NCBI GenBank assembly: GCA_014138725.1 | Contig: JACJID010000002.1 | Location: 1,812,001-1,876,000 of the forward strand | Reading direction: 5' to 3' | From: Kutzneria viridogrisea | GTDB lineage: Bacteria; Actinomycetota; Actinomycetes; Mycobacteriales; Pseudonocardiaceae | DNA length: 64,000 nt | In this document: positions 51,286 through 63,502 of the stretch, one piece after another | Layout: each line of letters starts with the position of its first letter | Position numbering within the stretch: the first letter of the stretch is position 1 | Notes under the pieces: model-generated | Database searches by the model: none | Told to the model about the DNA's origin: nothing | The model's input: only the letters and a program-made list of their open reading frames with translations | Translations under genes and position numbers: made by a program

Positions 51286-51789
51286 CTACATCAGCTCCAG
51301 CAGGAAGGGCAGTTCCTGGGGCGCGTACCAGGCCAGGTCGTGGTCCTCCGCCCCGCCGAGCGTGAACTCGGCGTCCGGGTCACCCAGGTCGGCGGCGTCC
51401 ACGACAGCGGAGGCCGCCCGCACCGCGGGCTCGGCGTCGGCGGTGTCCACGTGCACCGACGCGACCAGCTTCATCGGCACCGTGCTGGTCAGCCGCACCA
51501 CGGAGAAGTCCAGGTCGGGCCGCAGCTTCACCTCGGACACGTCGGCGGCGACCACTACCCTGCGCGGCAGCGACTCGGGGTTCTCCGCCAGCTCCAGCGC
51601 CAGCAGCCGCAGCGAGGCGCGCGCCGCGTCCAGCATGGCCGCGTGCTCCAGCTCCTCGGTGTCCCCCGCCGCGTAGGACTCACGCAGCGCCGGGGTCAGC
51701 GCGAAAGCCGTGCCGTTGACCGGCTTCAGCTCGTCCTCGGCGAGCAGCTGCCGCAGCATGGCGATGGTCGCGGGCACGTAAACCCTCAT
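51286..51789 (-). CDS. DUF6912-type conserved protein, 167 aa
   Basis: This soluble protein begins MRVYVPATIAMLRQLLAEDE. ALTPALRESYAAGDTEELEH and RRVVVAADVSEVKLRPDLDF follow, with an acidic C-terminus ending AWYAPQELPFLLELM. The pattern fits the uncharacterised actinobacterial DUF6912 family. No catalytic motif is evident. The ATG at 51789 overlaps the stop of the acyltransferase gene by 4 nt, so the two are co-translated; a functional link to lipid synthesis is only suggested by that. Confidence 0.78.
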   Translation of the reverse strand: MRVYVPATIAMLRQLLAEDELKPVNGTAFALTPALRESYAAGDTEELEHAAMLDAARASLRLLALELAENPESLPRRVVVAADVSEVKLRPDLDFSVVRLTSTVPMKLVASVHVDTADAEPAVRAASAVVDAADLGDPDAEFTLGGAEDHDLAWYAPQELPFLLELM

Positions 51790-53180
51790 TGTGGCGCCAC
51801 CGTTCCCACCAGTTCCTCCAAGGATTCCTGCACCAGCCCGGCCACGACGTCCACATCGGACATCGCGTCCCTGTCCGCGTTCAGTCCGAAGTAGACACCC
51901 CCGTCGTAGGAGGTGACCCCGATCGACAGCGCCTGGTTCTTGGCCAGCGGCACGATCGGGAACATCTCGGTCATCCTGGCACCCACCGCGTAGAGCGGGA
52001 CCTGCGGCCCCGGCACGTTGGTGACCACCACGTTGAAGATCCGCTGGGAGAAGGAGCTGGCCACCCGGGCGCCCAGCGCGTGCAGGGTCGGCGGGGCGAT
52101 GCCGCCCACCCTGACCAGCGTGTCCGCGGCCACCGACTGGCCGGACTCCTTGTGCCCGCGCATGGTGTGGCTGATCTGGTGCAGCCGCACCACGGGGTTC
52201 GGCTCGCCGACCGGCAGGTCGATCAGGTACGCCTGCACCTTGCTGCCGCTGCCGTCCCCGTCGGTGTCGCGCACCGAGAGCGGCACCAGGGCGCGGATCG
52301 TGGTCGCGGAGGTCACGGCCTCGCCACGGGACAGCAGCCAGTTGCGCAGTGCCCCGGACACGGTCGCCAGCACCACGTCGTTCACCGTGCCGCCGTGCAC
52401 CTTGCGCACCGCGCGGTAGTCCTCCAGCCGGGTGCGGGCCACCGAGTACCGGCGCTGGTTGGAGATCCGCACGTTGAGCGGGCTGCCGGGGGCGGGTAAG
52501 GCGGCGGCACGGGCGGCCGAGATCAGCCCACCCACGGCGCCGACCACCTTCTGCACGGTGGCCGCCGCGTCGAAGGCCGCCGAGCGTACGTTCTCCACCA
52601 GCTCGCCGGGCCGCTGCACCACCTCGGTCACGGCGTCGAGCACCAGCTGCGCCGCGCTCGGCTCGGGCTGGGGCATCCACAGGTTCTCCGGCTGCGGGCG
52701 CGGGGTCGCCGACACGTCCAGGATCACCTGGCCCAGTTCCACCGCACCGATGCCGTCCACCATGGCGTGGTGCGTCTTGGTGATCACCGCGATCCGGTTG
52801 CGCTCCAGCCCCTCGACCAGGTAGGTCTCCCACAGCGGGCGGGTGTGGTCCAGCGGGCGGGACATCAGCCGGGCGGCCAGGTCGTGCAGCTGCTGGTCGG
52901 AGCCCGGTTTGGGCAGCGCGGAGCGGCGCACGTGGTAGGTCACGTCGAACTCGGGGTCGTCGGTCCAGACCGGACGGGCCAGCCGGCCCGGCACCGGCAC
53001 GACCTTCTGCCGGTAGCGCGGCACCAACGCGAGCCGTTGCTCGATCAGCGCCACCAGCCCGTCGTAGTCGAAACCGGCACGGGGTCGCCGGAAGATCGAG
53101 ATCCCGCCGACATGCATCGGTGTGGTCTGGTCTTCCAGGTAGAGGAACGACGCGTCCAGCGCCGACAGGCGGTCCGGCAT
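51786..53180 (-). CDS. Wax ester synthase/diacylglycerol acyltransferase (WS/DGAT), 464 aa
   Basis: This bifunctional acyltransferase makes triacylglycerol or wax ester storage lipids from acyl-CoA. The catalytic HHxxxDG motif is KTHHAMVDGIGA. The N-terminus LSALDASFLYLEDQTTPMHV and the later motifs GGTVNDVVLATVSGAL, VTNVPGPQVPLYAVG and SYDGGVYFGLNADRDAMSDV are all typical. The ATG at 53180 gives the family N-terminus, rather than the longer frame to 53216. Mycobacterial tgs3 occupies a comparable position. Confidence 0.93.
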   Translation of the reverse strand: MPDRLSALDASFLYLEDQTTPMHVGGISIFRRPRAGFDYDGLVALIEQRLALVPRYRQKVVPVPGRLARPVWTDDPEFDVTYHVRRSALPKPGSDQQLHDLAARLMSRPLDHTRPLWETYLVEGLERNRIAVITKTHHAMVDGIGAVELGQVILDVSATPRPQPENLWMPQPEPSAAQLVLDAVTEVVQRPGELVENVRSAAFDAAATVQKVVGAVGGLISAARAAALPAPGSPLNVRISNQRRYSVARTRLEDYRAVRKVHGGTVNDVVLATVSGALRNWLLSRGEAVTSATTIRALVPLSVRDTDGDGSGSKVQAYLIDLPVGEPNPVVRLHQISHTMRGHKESGQSVAADTLVRVGGIAPPTLHALGARVASSFSQRIFNVVVTNVPGPQVPLYAVGARMTEMFPIVPLAKNQALSIGVTSYDGGVYFGLNADRDAMSDVDVVAGLVQESLEELVGTVAPQ

Positions 53181-53226
53181 GGTGCCGATCCTGGCACATG
53201 CGGGCGGCTGTGCCATCCTGCTGCAC

Positions 53227-53997
53227 GTGCGTGAGGTCGAAGTCTCCCCGAAGGACCGGTTCGTGACCGTCTACGGCCGCAAGCCGGTGCTCGAAGCGCT
53301 GTGCGACCTGCGGCTGGAGGTGGACAAGGTCGTGCTGGCCGACTCCGCCCGCGGCCCGGCCGCCAGGGAGATCATCGACGCGGCCCGTGACCGCGGGGTG
53401 CAGGTGCAGCGCGCGACCGCACAGCGGGTCAAGGTGCTGGCGGGCAACGGCAAGCAGGACCAGGGCGTGCTGGCCGACGTGGTCGCGCCGCGGATGCGCC
53501 CGCTGGCCGCGGCCCTGTCCGGCCCGAAGCCGCCGCGCAGCGTGCTGCTGCTGGACGGCATCACGACCCCGGCCAACGTGGGCATGATCCTGCGCACGGC
53601 CACGGCCGCCGGGGTGGCGGGCATCGTCGTGCCGCGCAAGGGCGTGGCGGGCATCGACCCGCTGGTGGTCAAGGCCTCGGCGGGCATCGCGTTCCACGCC
53701 CCGGTGCTGCGCTGCTACACCGCCGAGGAGGCGGCCGGTCTGCTGCGCGAGGCCGGGTACCCGCTGGTCGCGATGGACGCGGGCGCCCGCGACACCCTGT
53801 TCGACGCGGACCTGCCCGAGCGCGCGGCCTTCGTGCTCGGCAGCGAGTCCACCGGGGTCACCGACGGGGTGCGCGGCAAGGTCAGCCGCTGGGTGTCCAT
53901 CCCGATGGCGGGCGGGGTCGAGTCGCTCAACGTGGCCAGCGCCGCCGCCGTGCTGTGCTTCGAGCTGGTCAGACGATCTCGACGTAGTAGTCGCTGA
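53227..53997 (+). CDS. TrmH/SpoU-family RNA 2'-O-methyltransferase, 256 aa
   Basis: This is a SPOUT-fold methyltransferase that modifies ribose in rRNA or tRNA. An N-terminal substrate-binding domain (VYGRKPVLEALCDLRLEVDK) is followed by the three SPOUT motifs: LLLDGITTPANVGMILRTA, FVLGSESTGV and IPMAGGVESLNVASAAAVLC. The GTG at 53227 lacks a clear ribosome-binding site, so it may be leaderless. The open frame begins at 53179, overlapping the divergent acyltransferase start. Its last 29 nt overlap the convergent secreted-protein gene. Confidence 0.9.
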   Translation: MREVEVSPKDRFVTVYGRKPVLEALCDLRLEVDKVVLADSARGPAAREIIDAARDRGVQVQRATAQRVKVLAGNGKQDQGVLADVVAPRMRPLAAALSGPKPPRSVLLLDGITTPANVGMILRTATAAGVAGIVVPRKGVAGIDPLVVKASAGIAFHAPVLRCYTAEEAAGLLREAGYPLVAMDAGARDTLFDADLPERAAFVLGSESTGVTDGVRGKVSRWVSIPMAGGVESLNVASAAAVLCFELVRRSRRSSR

Positions 53998-54463
53998 GCA
54001 GGGACGCGTGGCAGACCGCCTCGGACGGGCCGCGCCCCGGGCCGGTCACGGTGCCCCGGACCCAGTAGTCGGACAGCAGCGAGGTGCAGTGCGCCACCAC
54101 GCGGTAGTTGCCCTCGCAGTAGGCCCGCACACCCTCGCCGTCGGGCACGCCGAACCGCTCCTCCCTGGCGCAGCCCGGTGGTAGCGCCGCGGTCCTGGTC
54201 GGCACCTGCACGGTGTAGTCGACGACCTTGCCCCTGCCGCAGCTCGCGGTGGACCGCCTTCCGCTGGTGGCACGGGTGCCCAACGCCGACCACTGGCCCT
54301 GATCGTTGACGCAGGCCGCGACCACCTGGTAGCTCGGCAGATCGCAGACCGCGCTGACCCCGTGCGCCGGGAACGTGAACGAACAGGCCGGCCTGGCCGA
54401 GGCCGTGGCCGTGCTCGGCGCGCAGAGCGCCAGCGCGACGAGAACGGCGAACCACTTGCCCAT
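53969..54463 (-). CDS. Secreted cysteine-rich protein of unknown function, 164 aa
   Basis: A classical Sec signal peptide (MGKWFAVLVALALCAPSTAT, cleavage after about residue 23) precedes a mature domain with eight cysteines, probably four disulfides. Two similar pieces (SLLSDYWVRG and SLLSDYYVEI) occur near the C-terminus. I recognise no family. Its 3' end overlaps the methyltransferase gene on the other strand by 29 nt. Confidence 0.7.
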   Translation of the reverse strand: MGKWFAVLVALALCAPSTATASARPACSFTFPAHGVSAVCDLPSYQVVAACVNDQGQWSALGTRATSGRRSTASCGRGKVVDYTVQVPTRTAALPPGCAREERFGVPDGEGVRAYCEGNYRVVAHCTSLLSDYWVRGTVTGPGRGPSEAVCHASLLSDYYVEIV

Positions 54464-54496
54464 GACCTCGAACCTAGGCCGCGCGCGGGCCCCTGA

Positions 54497-54931
54497 TCAG
54501 GCGAAATCCTCGCCACCGAGGGTGACCAGGCCGAGCAGTACCCGCAGTTCCGCCAGGGTCGTGGCCACCGCGGTGTGGTGCACGCCGACCAGCCCCGCGG
54601 CGACCGCGCCCCGCACGTTGCCCAGCAGGTCGTCCACGAACACGCACTGCTCCGGCGGCAACCCGAGCCGTCGCACGGTGAGCTGGTAGACCGCCACGTC
54701 CGGCTTGGCGATGCCGACCTCGCCGGAGAACACGACCACGTCGAACAGCTCGTCCAGCCAGGGCACCGGCGCACCGGGACCGTCCGCGTTGGACAACAAC
54801 GCCGTGCGGATCCCCGCGGCGCGGGCCGCGAGCACCGCGTCGACCAGCGGCGGGCGGCCCGAGCTCGCACCGCCCCGGTCGGTCAGCACACCGCCGAAGT
54901 CGACCACCAGACCCTTGAGGACCACTGCCAC
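54497..54931 (-). CDS. HAD-superfamily hydrolase, 144 aa
   Basis: This is a small HAD subfamily IA protein. Motif I is VVDFGGVLTDRGG with a Gly where the second Asp often stands, as in the epoxide-hydrolase-N/YihX-like group. Motif II is LLSNADG, motif III Lys is in IAKPDVAVYQL, and motif IV is VFVDDLLGNVRGA. The cap domain is reduced, so substrates are probably macromolecular or small phosphates near the surface. The start is GTG at 54931. It ends 33 nt upstream of the secreted-protein gene, read in the same direction. Confidence 0.87.
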   Translation of the reverse strand: MAVVLKGLVVDFGGVLTDRGGASSGRPPLVDAVLAARAAGIRTALLSNADGPGAPVPWLDELFDVVVFSGEVGIAKPDVAVYQLTVRRLGLPPEQCVFVDDLLGNVRGAVAAGLVGVHHTAVATTLAELRVLLGLVTLGGEDFA

Positions 54932-55008
54932 CTGTTCAGGCTACGGCTGTCCCCTGACAGGCGTGGCCCGCATCTGTCTTCGCACCAGGGGGAGGACAGG
55001 GGAACACC

Positions 55009-55479
55009 ATGGGGTTGCCCGCGCGGGTGGTACCCGCCGAACAACCGCTGACACTGCGACCGCTGCCCGGGTACGAGCCCGGCGACGGGGTGCCCGCCGC
55101 GGTGCCGCCGAGGGATCGGCCAGCGCTGCGCGTGGTCACCGACCTGCTGCCCGACACGCACGGGGAGAGCGTGTCGAACGCGGTGCGGGGCGTGATCCGC
55201 CGACTGCTCGCGGCGGTGGTCGAGGTGCTGGACGGCAGGCGGCCGGTGGATCAGCTGCGCACACAGCTGACCCCGATGGCCCACGCCGCACTGCGCACGC
55301 GGGTGGTCAGATCCAGCAGAACACCCGGCAAGCTGCGGTCACTGCACCTGTGCGCGCCAGGTCCGCGCGTGGTCGAGGCGTGCGCCACCATCGAGGTCGG
55401 CGGCCGGGTCCGCGCCATGGCCGCCCGGTTCGAACTGGCCGGTGACGCCGTGCGCTGCACCGTGCTACGCCTGCTGTGA
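55009..55479 (+). CDS. Rv3235 family protein, 156 aa
   Basis: This small, basic protein is of the actinobacterial Rv3235 family. The N-terminal half is proline-rich and probably unstructured; the C-terminal half (RRLLAAVVEVLDGRRPVDQL, RVVEACATIEVGGRVRAMAA, RFELAGDAVRCTVLRLL) is conserved. Its function is unknown. GGAGGACAGGGGA precedes the ATG. Its place just before secA in gene order is conserved with mycobacteria. Here the intergenic space to secA is swollen by more than 1.2 kb of repeats. Confidence 0.85.
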   Translation: MGLPARVVPAEQPLTLRPLPGYEPGDGVPAAVPPRDRPALRVVTDLLPDTHGESVSNAVRGVIRRLLAAVVEVLDGRRPVDQLRTQLTPMAHAALRTRVVRSSRTPGKLRSLHLCAPGPRVVEACATIEVGGRVRAMAARFELAGDAVRCTVLRLL

Positions 55480-55507
55480 CACCCGGTGGGACCGCGGTCC
55501 CGGTGGG

Positions 55508-55910
55508 GTGTGTCGGCGGTTCCAGTGCGGTGTGTCGGCGCTTCCGGGGCCGCGTGTTGCCGGTTCCGGTGCGGCATGTTGCCAGTTCCAGTGCCGCGTG
55601 TCGGCGGTCCCGGTGGGGTGTGTTGCCGGTCCCGGGGCCGCGTGTCGGCGGTCCCAGTGCGGTGTGTCGGCGCTTCCGGGGCCGCGTGTTGCCAGTTTGA
55701 GTGCCGCGCGTCGCCAGTGTTGCCGGATCCGGTCCAGTGTGTCGCCGCCCCGGGACCGCGCGTCAGCGGTCCCGGGGCGGCAGGCTGCCGGTCCCGGGGC
55801 GGCGTGCCGCCGGATCCGGTACGGCGTGTCGGCAGTCCCGGGACCGCGTGTCGCCGGTTCCAGTGCGGTGTGTCGCCGGTCCCGATACGGCGTGTTGCCG
55901 GTTCCGGTGC
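55508..55910. repeat. Family-A array: about 18 tandem 22-bp units
   Basis: The first unit (55508-55529) is a 22-mer with core GTGTCGGCGG followed by TTCCAGTGCG. Successive units keep the 22-bp period, with one 31-bp and one 21-bp exception, and vary at a few sites (GTGT[CT]G[GC]C, then [TC]CC[AGC]G). The array is all in one orientation and starts 29 nt after the Rv3235 stop. No unique spacers, so it is not CRISPR. Confidence 0.9.
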
Positions 55911-55974
55911 AGGGCAGCACCCGGCCTGTGGGGAGGCGTGATCCGCCAGCGGGGAGCGCCAGCAGGTCGGTCGG

Positions 55975-56773
55975 CGGGACACCCAAGCCGGTGGGCGGGA
56001 CTCGTCAGCCGCAGAGCGGGACTCGCGCGCAGGTAAGCGGTGCTTGCCGCCCGGTCAGCCGGACTCGCCGTCGGCTGACCGGGACTCGCCGTCAGTAAGC
56101 GGGCACGCCGGCCACGGAGCAGGGTTCGCCGCCCGGTGGGCGGGACTCGCGCGCAGGTCAGTCGGGTTCGCCACCCCGCGAGCGGAACACGCGCGCAGGT
56201 CAGCCGGGTTCGCCACCCCGCGAGCGGAACACGCCGCTCCGCAAGGCGGACCACCGCAGGCTCTGCGCGGGACACGCGCCCAGGTCGGCCGGGTTCGCCG
56301 CCCGGTCAGCCGCACACGCCGTCGGCTGACCGGGACTCGCCAGCCGCAGGGCGGGGTTCGCCGCCCAGGTCAGCGGGACACGCCACTGGGAGAGCGGACA
56401 CGCCGTCGGTAAGCGGGACACGCGCCGACCGGCAACGCGCGCCGCTGTGCCCCTCTGCGCGGGACTCGCCGACCGGCGGAGCGGGACTCGCGCGCCGGTC
56501 AGCGGGTTCGCCGCCGGGGAGCGGGACTCGCGGTCGGCTGCGCGGGACTCGCGCCCAGGTCAGCAGGGTTCGCCGCCCCGTCGGCGGGACTCGCCAGCAG
56601 CAGAGCGGGACTCGTCAGCCGCAGAGCGGGACTCGCCACCCGATCAGCGGGACTCGCGGTCGGCTGCGCGGGACTCGCGCACGGGTGGACGGGACTCGCG
56701 CGCCCCAGAGCGGGACTCGCCGTCGGCAGAGCGGGACTCGCGCGCCTCAGAGCGGGACTCGCCGACCGGTGAG
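55975..56773. repeat. Family-B array: about 38 tandem 21-bp units
   Basis: CGGGACTCG or close variants (CGGGTTCG, CGGGACACG, CGGAACACG) recur every 21 bp from 55975 to 56773, followed by a more variable 12-bp part. About eighteen units keep the exact CGGGACTCG core; the least regular stretch is about 56120-56420, and copies near 56460-56770 are the most uniform. The frame across it encodes a 7-residue repeat, which explains spurious open frames. The array ends about 60 bp before the secA stop. Confidence 0.9.
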
Positions 56774-56833
56774 CGGGGTGGGACGTGGCTCGGCCCCCGC
56801 TCCGGGTGGGGCGGGGGCCGAGGGGGTCAGGCG

Positions 56834-59638
<2,805 letters not shown>

Positions 59639-59728
59639 CCCGGGGACCTCGCTACGTAGTGATCGTCACGCGCCCTGGGTGCGGACGCTCTCTGTCGGCC
59701 ATCGTAGGCGGAACGACCGACAGCGGGT

Positions 59729-59776
59729 AACGGGCCGGTCGCCACGTCGTAGCTACAACGTGAGGACCGGCCCGTT
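59729..59776. terminator. Terminator downstream of hpf
   Basis: AACGGGCCGGTC (59729-59740) pairs perfectly with 59765-59776. The loop contains a further stem (CACGT...ACGTG). It begins 16 nt past the hpf stop on the minus strand and separates it from secA. Confidence 0.85.
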
Positions 59777-59792
59777 GGGTTCCCGGTGGCGA

Positions 59793-60467
59793 TCAGCCGA
59801 GTCGGATCACGCCGTAGTCGAATCCCTTCCTGCGGTACACCACGCTCGCGCACTCCTTGTCCGCGTCGTGGAAGAGGTAGAAGTCGTGGCCGACCAGCTC
59901 CATCTCGTAGAGGGCCTGGTCGACGGTCATGGGCTTGGCCTCGTGCTCCTTCTCGCGCACGACCTGCCCGGGCAGTTGCTCGTCAACGGTGTCCTCGTCC
60001 CAGCGCTGGGACGGGACCTGGGGAACGGGGATGTAGGACGGCGCCGCCTCGAGCACCGCGGTGCGGGCGCGCTGGGTTCCGTCGACCTCGACACCGGAGG
60101 CGACGGGAGGCACGGCGAGACCGCCAGTTGCCTCGGCGACCGAAGCGGGAGCGCGACGGCCGTAGTGCACGCGGCGGCGATCATGCATCTTGCGCAGCCG
60201 GGTTTCCAGCTTGCTCACCGCGCAGTCGAGCGCTCCGTAGAAGTCACCCGCACACGCCTCGGCACGCACCACGGGGCCACGGCCCTTCGCGGTGATCTCG
60301 ACGCGTTGGCAGTTCTTGGCCTGCCTGCGGTTGGGTTCGTGGAACAGCTCCACGTCGAAGCGGATGACCTTCTTGTCGTAACGCTCAAGCCGGGCCAGCT
60401 TGTCGGCCACGTGCACCCGGTAGTGATCGGGCACCTCGACGTTGCGGCCCTTCACGACGATGTCCAT
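59793..60467 (-). CDS. hpf: Long-form ribosome hibernation-promoting factor HPF, 224 aa
   Basis: This dimerises 70S ribosomes into inactive 100S particles in stationary phase. The N-terminal S30AE domain is DIVVKGRNVEVPDHYRVHVA and DFYGALDCAVSKLETRLRKM. A variable linker (about 115-165) is followed by the dimerising C-terminal domain EKEHEAKPMTVDQALYEMEL and GHDFYLFHDADKECASVVYR. The ATG at 60467 has GGGAGG 7 nt upstream, so the longer frame to 60545 is rejected. It lies between comF and secA, as in mycobacteria. Confidence 0.94.
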   Translation of the reverse strand: MDIVVKGRNVEVPDHYRVHVADKLARLERYDKKVIRFDVELFHEPNRRQAKNCQRVEITAKGRGPVVRAEACAGDFYGALDCAVSKLETRLRKMHDRRRVHYGRRAPASVAEATGGLAVPPVASGVEVDGTQRARTAVLEAAPSYIPVPQVPSQRWDEDTVDEQLPGQVVREKEHEAKPMTVDQALYEMELVGHDFYLFHDADKECASVVYRRKGFDYGVIRLG

Positions 60468-61072
60468 ACACGACCTCCCTCGCTGCTGCGAGAACTCGAG
60501 TGGGATCGGTTCGGCGCCGGTGCTGACCTCCTGGTCAGTGCTCACTCGCCGGCGCCAGGGTCATGGGCTCTTCGCCTCCTCCCCGCGAGCCGGGATCGCT
60601 TGATAGCGGAGCACGTTAGCCCTGGATTCGCCCTCGCGACAGCCCCCGTTCCAGGGGACGACGCACAACCACCGGCCGTGACTGTGCGCAGTCGCTCCGT
60701 GGGCCGTGAACGGGTCCACGTGGGCTCGCCAGCCGAACGGGTGGGCTCCCGTTCACCCTGTCGGCAGAGGACGTCGGCAGCATTCGACCTCACCGGCACT
60801 GCGGCGAACGGGCTGAGCAACGGCCTCATGCCCGGCCAACGAGGCAGTGCCGCCCCGGGTTCCCCGTCACGGGAGAGGTTTCTCGACACCACTTCGTGGG
60901 GACCCCAATGGGTTGGTGAGGAGCGGGAACAGGCGGCGGAACTGATCTCCGCCGCTGGTGGGCGGCCTGCGGGTGGTGATCGACAGCGATTCGCGAAGTT
61001 CACCCGTGTGGGTGGTGTCAAACGACCCTGGGCACGCTCGGGTTGTCAGTGCATGGGTGCACTGTGGGACCC
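60468..61072. other. Divergent intergenic region hpf / comF
   Basis: This 605-bp gap contains no credible gene. It holds promoters for hpf (leftward) and comF (rightward). Two small palindromes are visible: GAACGGG-TGGGCT-CCCGTTC (60735-60754) and CAGTGCA-TGGG-TGCACTG (61047-61064), the latter just before comF. The rest shows nothing recognisable. Confidence 0.45.
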
Positions 61073-61735
61073 ATGACGAGCAAACTGCTGGACCTGCTGC
61101 TGCCAACCCGCTGCGTCGGCTGCGGGGTGCCGTGGGACCCCTGGTGCCCGGCCTGCGCCACCGAGCTGGGCGGCCCACTGCCGGTGCGCCGACCAGCCCT
61201 GGCCACCGGGCCACCGGCCTACGCGCTGGGCGGCTACCGGGGTGCGGCACGGGCCGCGGTGCTGGCGTACAAGGAGCGCCAGCGGCGTGAGCTGGCCGTC
61301 CCGCTGGGGTCCGCGCTGGCCGCGGCCCTGCCCTGGGTGCCCGAGGCCAGACCGGCCGCCGACGGCACCTGGTGGCTGGTGCCCGTGCCCTCCCGGCGGG
61401 CCGCGGCCCGCAAGCGCGGCAGCCAGCACGTGCTGGTCCTCGCGAGGAGTTGCGCCGCCGAGCTGGCCAGGCGGGGCAGCCCGGCGGCGGTGGCCCCCGC
61501 GCTGGCCCTGCGCCGCGGGGCCGTGGACTCGGTGGGCCTGGACGCGGCGGCCCGCGCCGCCAACCTGCACGGCCGGGTCCGCCCGCGCAGTTCGGGGAGC
61601 CCACCCGCGGGCACCCCCGTCGTGCTGGTCGACGACGTGATCACCACCGGGGCCACCGCCGCAGCCTGCGCCGGTGCCCTGACCGCGGCCGGGTTGGAGG
61701 TGACAGCGGTGCTGGCGCTGACCAGCACCACCTGA
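61073..61735 (+). CDS. ComF family protein (phosphoribosyltransferase-like), 220 aa
   Basis: This protein has an N-terminal four-cysteine zinc site (Cys14, Cys17, Cys25, Cys28; RCVGCGVPWDPWCPAC) and a type I phosphoribosyltransferase domain with the PRPP motif VVLVDDVITTGATA. It is related to ComF of DNA uptake, although in actinomycetes the role is not established. The ATG at 61073 places the zinc motif at its usual distance from the start. It converges on lpqB, with 6 nt between the stops. Mycobacterial Rv3242c is the positional counterpart. Confidence 0.9.
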   Translation: MTSKLLDLLLPTRCVGCGVPWDPWCPACATELGGPLPVRRPALATGPPAYALGGYRGAARAAVLAYKERQRRELAVPLGSALAAALPWVPEARPAADGTWWLVPVPSRRAAARKRGSQHVLVLARSCAAELARRGSPAAVAPALALRRGAVDSVGLDAAARAANLHGRVRPRSSGSPPAGTPVVLVDDVITTGATAAACAGALTAAGLEVTAVLALTSTT

Positions 61736-61741
61736 CCGGCC

Positions 61742-63502
61742 TCAGCCCGGGTAGAACGGCACGGCGGTCGAGTTGTGGCCGACGTTGACGGTGTGCGGGC
61801 GCCACACGGAGCCCACGTCGGAGGAGGCCCACATGCCGCCGCTGTCCACGGTGATCACCGGCCTGCTCGGGGCCGCCGTGAGCGCGGTCATCGGCGCGGT
61901 GAGGTTCGCCGGGTTGTAGCGGTTGTAGCCCACCGGGCCGCCGTCCACCTCCAGCTGCACGACCGGGCTGGACTGGGTCGAGGTGGCCACGGCGAGCTGC
62001 TCGGCGCTGAGCCAGTCCACGCCGACCACGTCGGACAGGCCGTTGGGCTGCAGCAGGCGCGGGGCGCGGATGGCCACGGCGTCGGAGTTGGCGCTGCGCA
62101 CCACCGAGCCGACCACGAGCTTGCCGTCGGCGACCATCGCGACCCGCACCCCGTCGCGGGACAGCCGCAGCGCGGTGATCTGCCCGAACTGGCTCAGGTC
62201 GGCGGAGTTGACGGTGCGCGCGCCCCAGCTGCCGTTGGCGGAGCGGACCACCCGCACCACCCGGTTGCCGTCGGCCACCGTCCAGACCTCGTTGCTGGTG
62301 TCGTTGGCGCTGTTGGTGCTCAGCCAGGTCGGTCTGGTCAGCGAGCCCGCGGTCAGGTCGGCGACCAGGCTCTGCTGGTTCAGGTCGCCGACCCGCAGCT
62401 GGGCGCTGTCCGCGCTGGGCTTGGTGACCAGCGCGAGCCCGCCGCCGTCGATGGACTGCCCCGCGCTGACCACGCCGTAGTCGCCGCTGCCCGCGAGACC
62501 GGCGATCGGCTTGCCGTCGAGCAGCCGGACCCGGCCGTCCAGCACCACCATGCCGGGCAGGTCGGGGCCGGGGCTGGTGCCGGAGTCGTAGGCGGGCAGG
62601 TCGCTGAGCCGCCAGTCCGGGTGGTCCGGGGTGAGCGAGGTGCCGTCCACCTGGATCCGGATCCTGGAGTTGGTCGAGTTCTGCAGGGACTGCACGATCT
62701 GGGCCACGATCAGCTTGGCGTTGCCCTGCGAGGTGTCCCCCGGCTTGGTCAGGTTCACCAGCAGCGCGCCGTCGGTGGTCTCCACGGCGCTGGTCCGCAG
62801 CGCGGCGCTGCTGGCCAGCGCGCTGGTCACCGCTTCCTGGAGCCCGTCCGACGGGCCACCGAGCAGCAGGTCGATGATCCGGCCGGGCACCCCGTTGGCG
62901 GGCTGGGAGGCCACGTAGCGCAGGTCGGGCACCAGCACGCGCTTCTGCGGGTCGAGGAAGTACAGCCGGACCTGGCGGTAGATCTCGGTGAACTTGGACA
63001 GGGTGATGATCACCCCGGCGGGCGGCGAACTGATCCGCCACTGACCGTCGGCCTGCTTCTCCAGCGGGATCGAGATGTCGTTGGCCCCGGACTCGGGCAC
63101 GAAGGACTTGTCCCCACCGAGCCTGCCGATGCGCTGCGCCGAGACCACCACCGAGGTGTGGTTGTTCTTGGTCGGGTCGTTGGTGACCTCGGAGTCGTAC
63201 CGGGTGCTGAAGGTGTCCTGGATGATCGTCACGGTGGTGGAGGGCTGCCACTTGGCCTGCGCGGCCTTGGTCAGGTAGGGCTTGCCCGCCGCGTAGTCGT
63301 TCTCCGGGTTGCCGCTGTACTGGATGAAGTCGCGGACCAGGTCGTACGGGGGCAGGTTCGGCTCGGGCTCGGCGACCGGCGCGGTGTGCGGGGCACCGCC
63401 CTCGGACTGCCCGACGCTCTTGGCGGGCAGTTCGTCCGGGATCGCGGCACAGCCAGCCAGCGCCACCAGCGCGCACAGCAGCAGGGGCGCCAGCCGCCTC
63501 AC
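61742..63502 (-). CDS. lpqB: Lipoprotein LpqB, 586 aa
   Basis: This MtrAB-associated lipoprotein has lipobox LAGC (Cys18) and a GerMN-type domain (about 200-320; [38 protein letters not shown]). A beta-propeller-like C-terminal half follows ([40 protein letters not shown]). In mycobacteria LpqB contacts MtrB and tunes cell-division and envelope signalling. The GTG start overlaps the mtrB stop (GTGA), confirming the mtrB-lpqB operon. Confidence 0.95.
   Translation of the reverse strand: MRRLAPLLLCALVALAGCAAIPDELPAKSVGQSEGGAPHTAPVAEPEPNLPPYDLVRDFIQYSGNPENDYAAGKPYLTKAAQAKWQPSTTVTIIQDTFSTRYDSEVTNDPTKNNHTSVVVSAQRIGRLGGDKSFVPESGANDISIPLEKQADGQWRISSPPAGVIITLSKFTEIYRQVRLYFLDPQKRVLVPDLRYVASQPANGVPGRIIDLLLGGPSDGLQEAVTSALASSAALRTSAVETTDGALLVNLTKPGDTSQGNAKLIVAQIVQSLQNSTNSRIRIQVDGTSLTPDHPDWRLSDLPAYDSGTSPGPDLPGMVVLDGRVRLLDGKPIAGLAGSGDYGVVSAGQSIDGGGLALVTKPSADSAQLRVGDLNQQSLVADLTAGSLTRPTWLSTNSANDTSNEVWTVADGNRVVRVVRSANGSWGARTVNSADLSQFGQITALRLSRDGVRVAMVADGKLVVGSVVRSANSDAVAIRAPRLLQPNGLSDVVGVDWLSAEQLAVATSTQSSPVVQLEVDGGPVGYNRYNPANLTAPMTALTAAPSRPVITVDSGGMWASSDVGSVWRPHTVNVGHNSTAVPFYPG

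Noticed and set aside
55508-56773. CRISPR array
   Set aside because: The units are directly tandem at 21-22 bp with gradual sequence drift and no unique spacers, and no cas gene is present.
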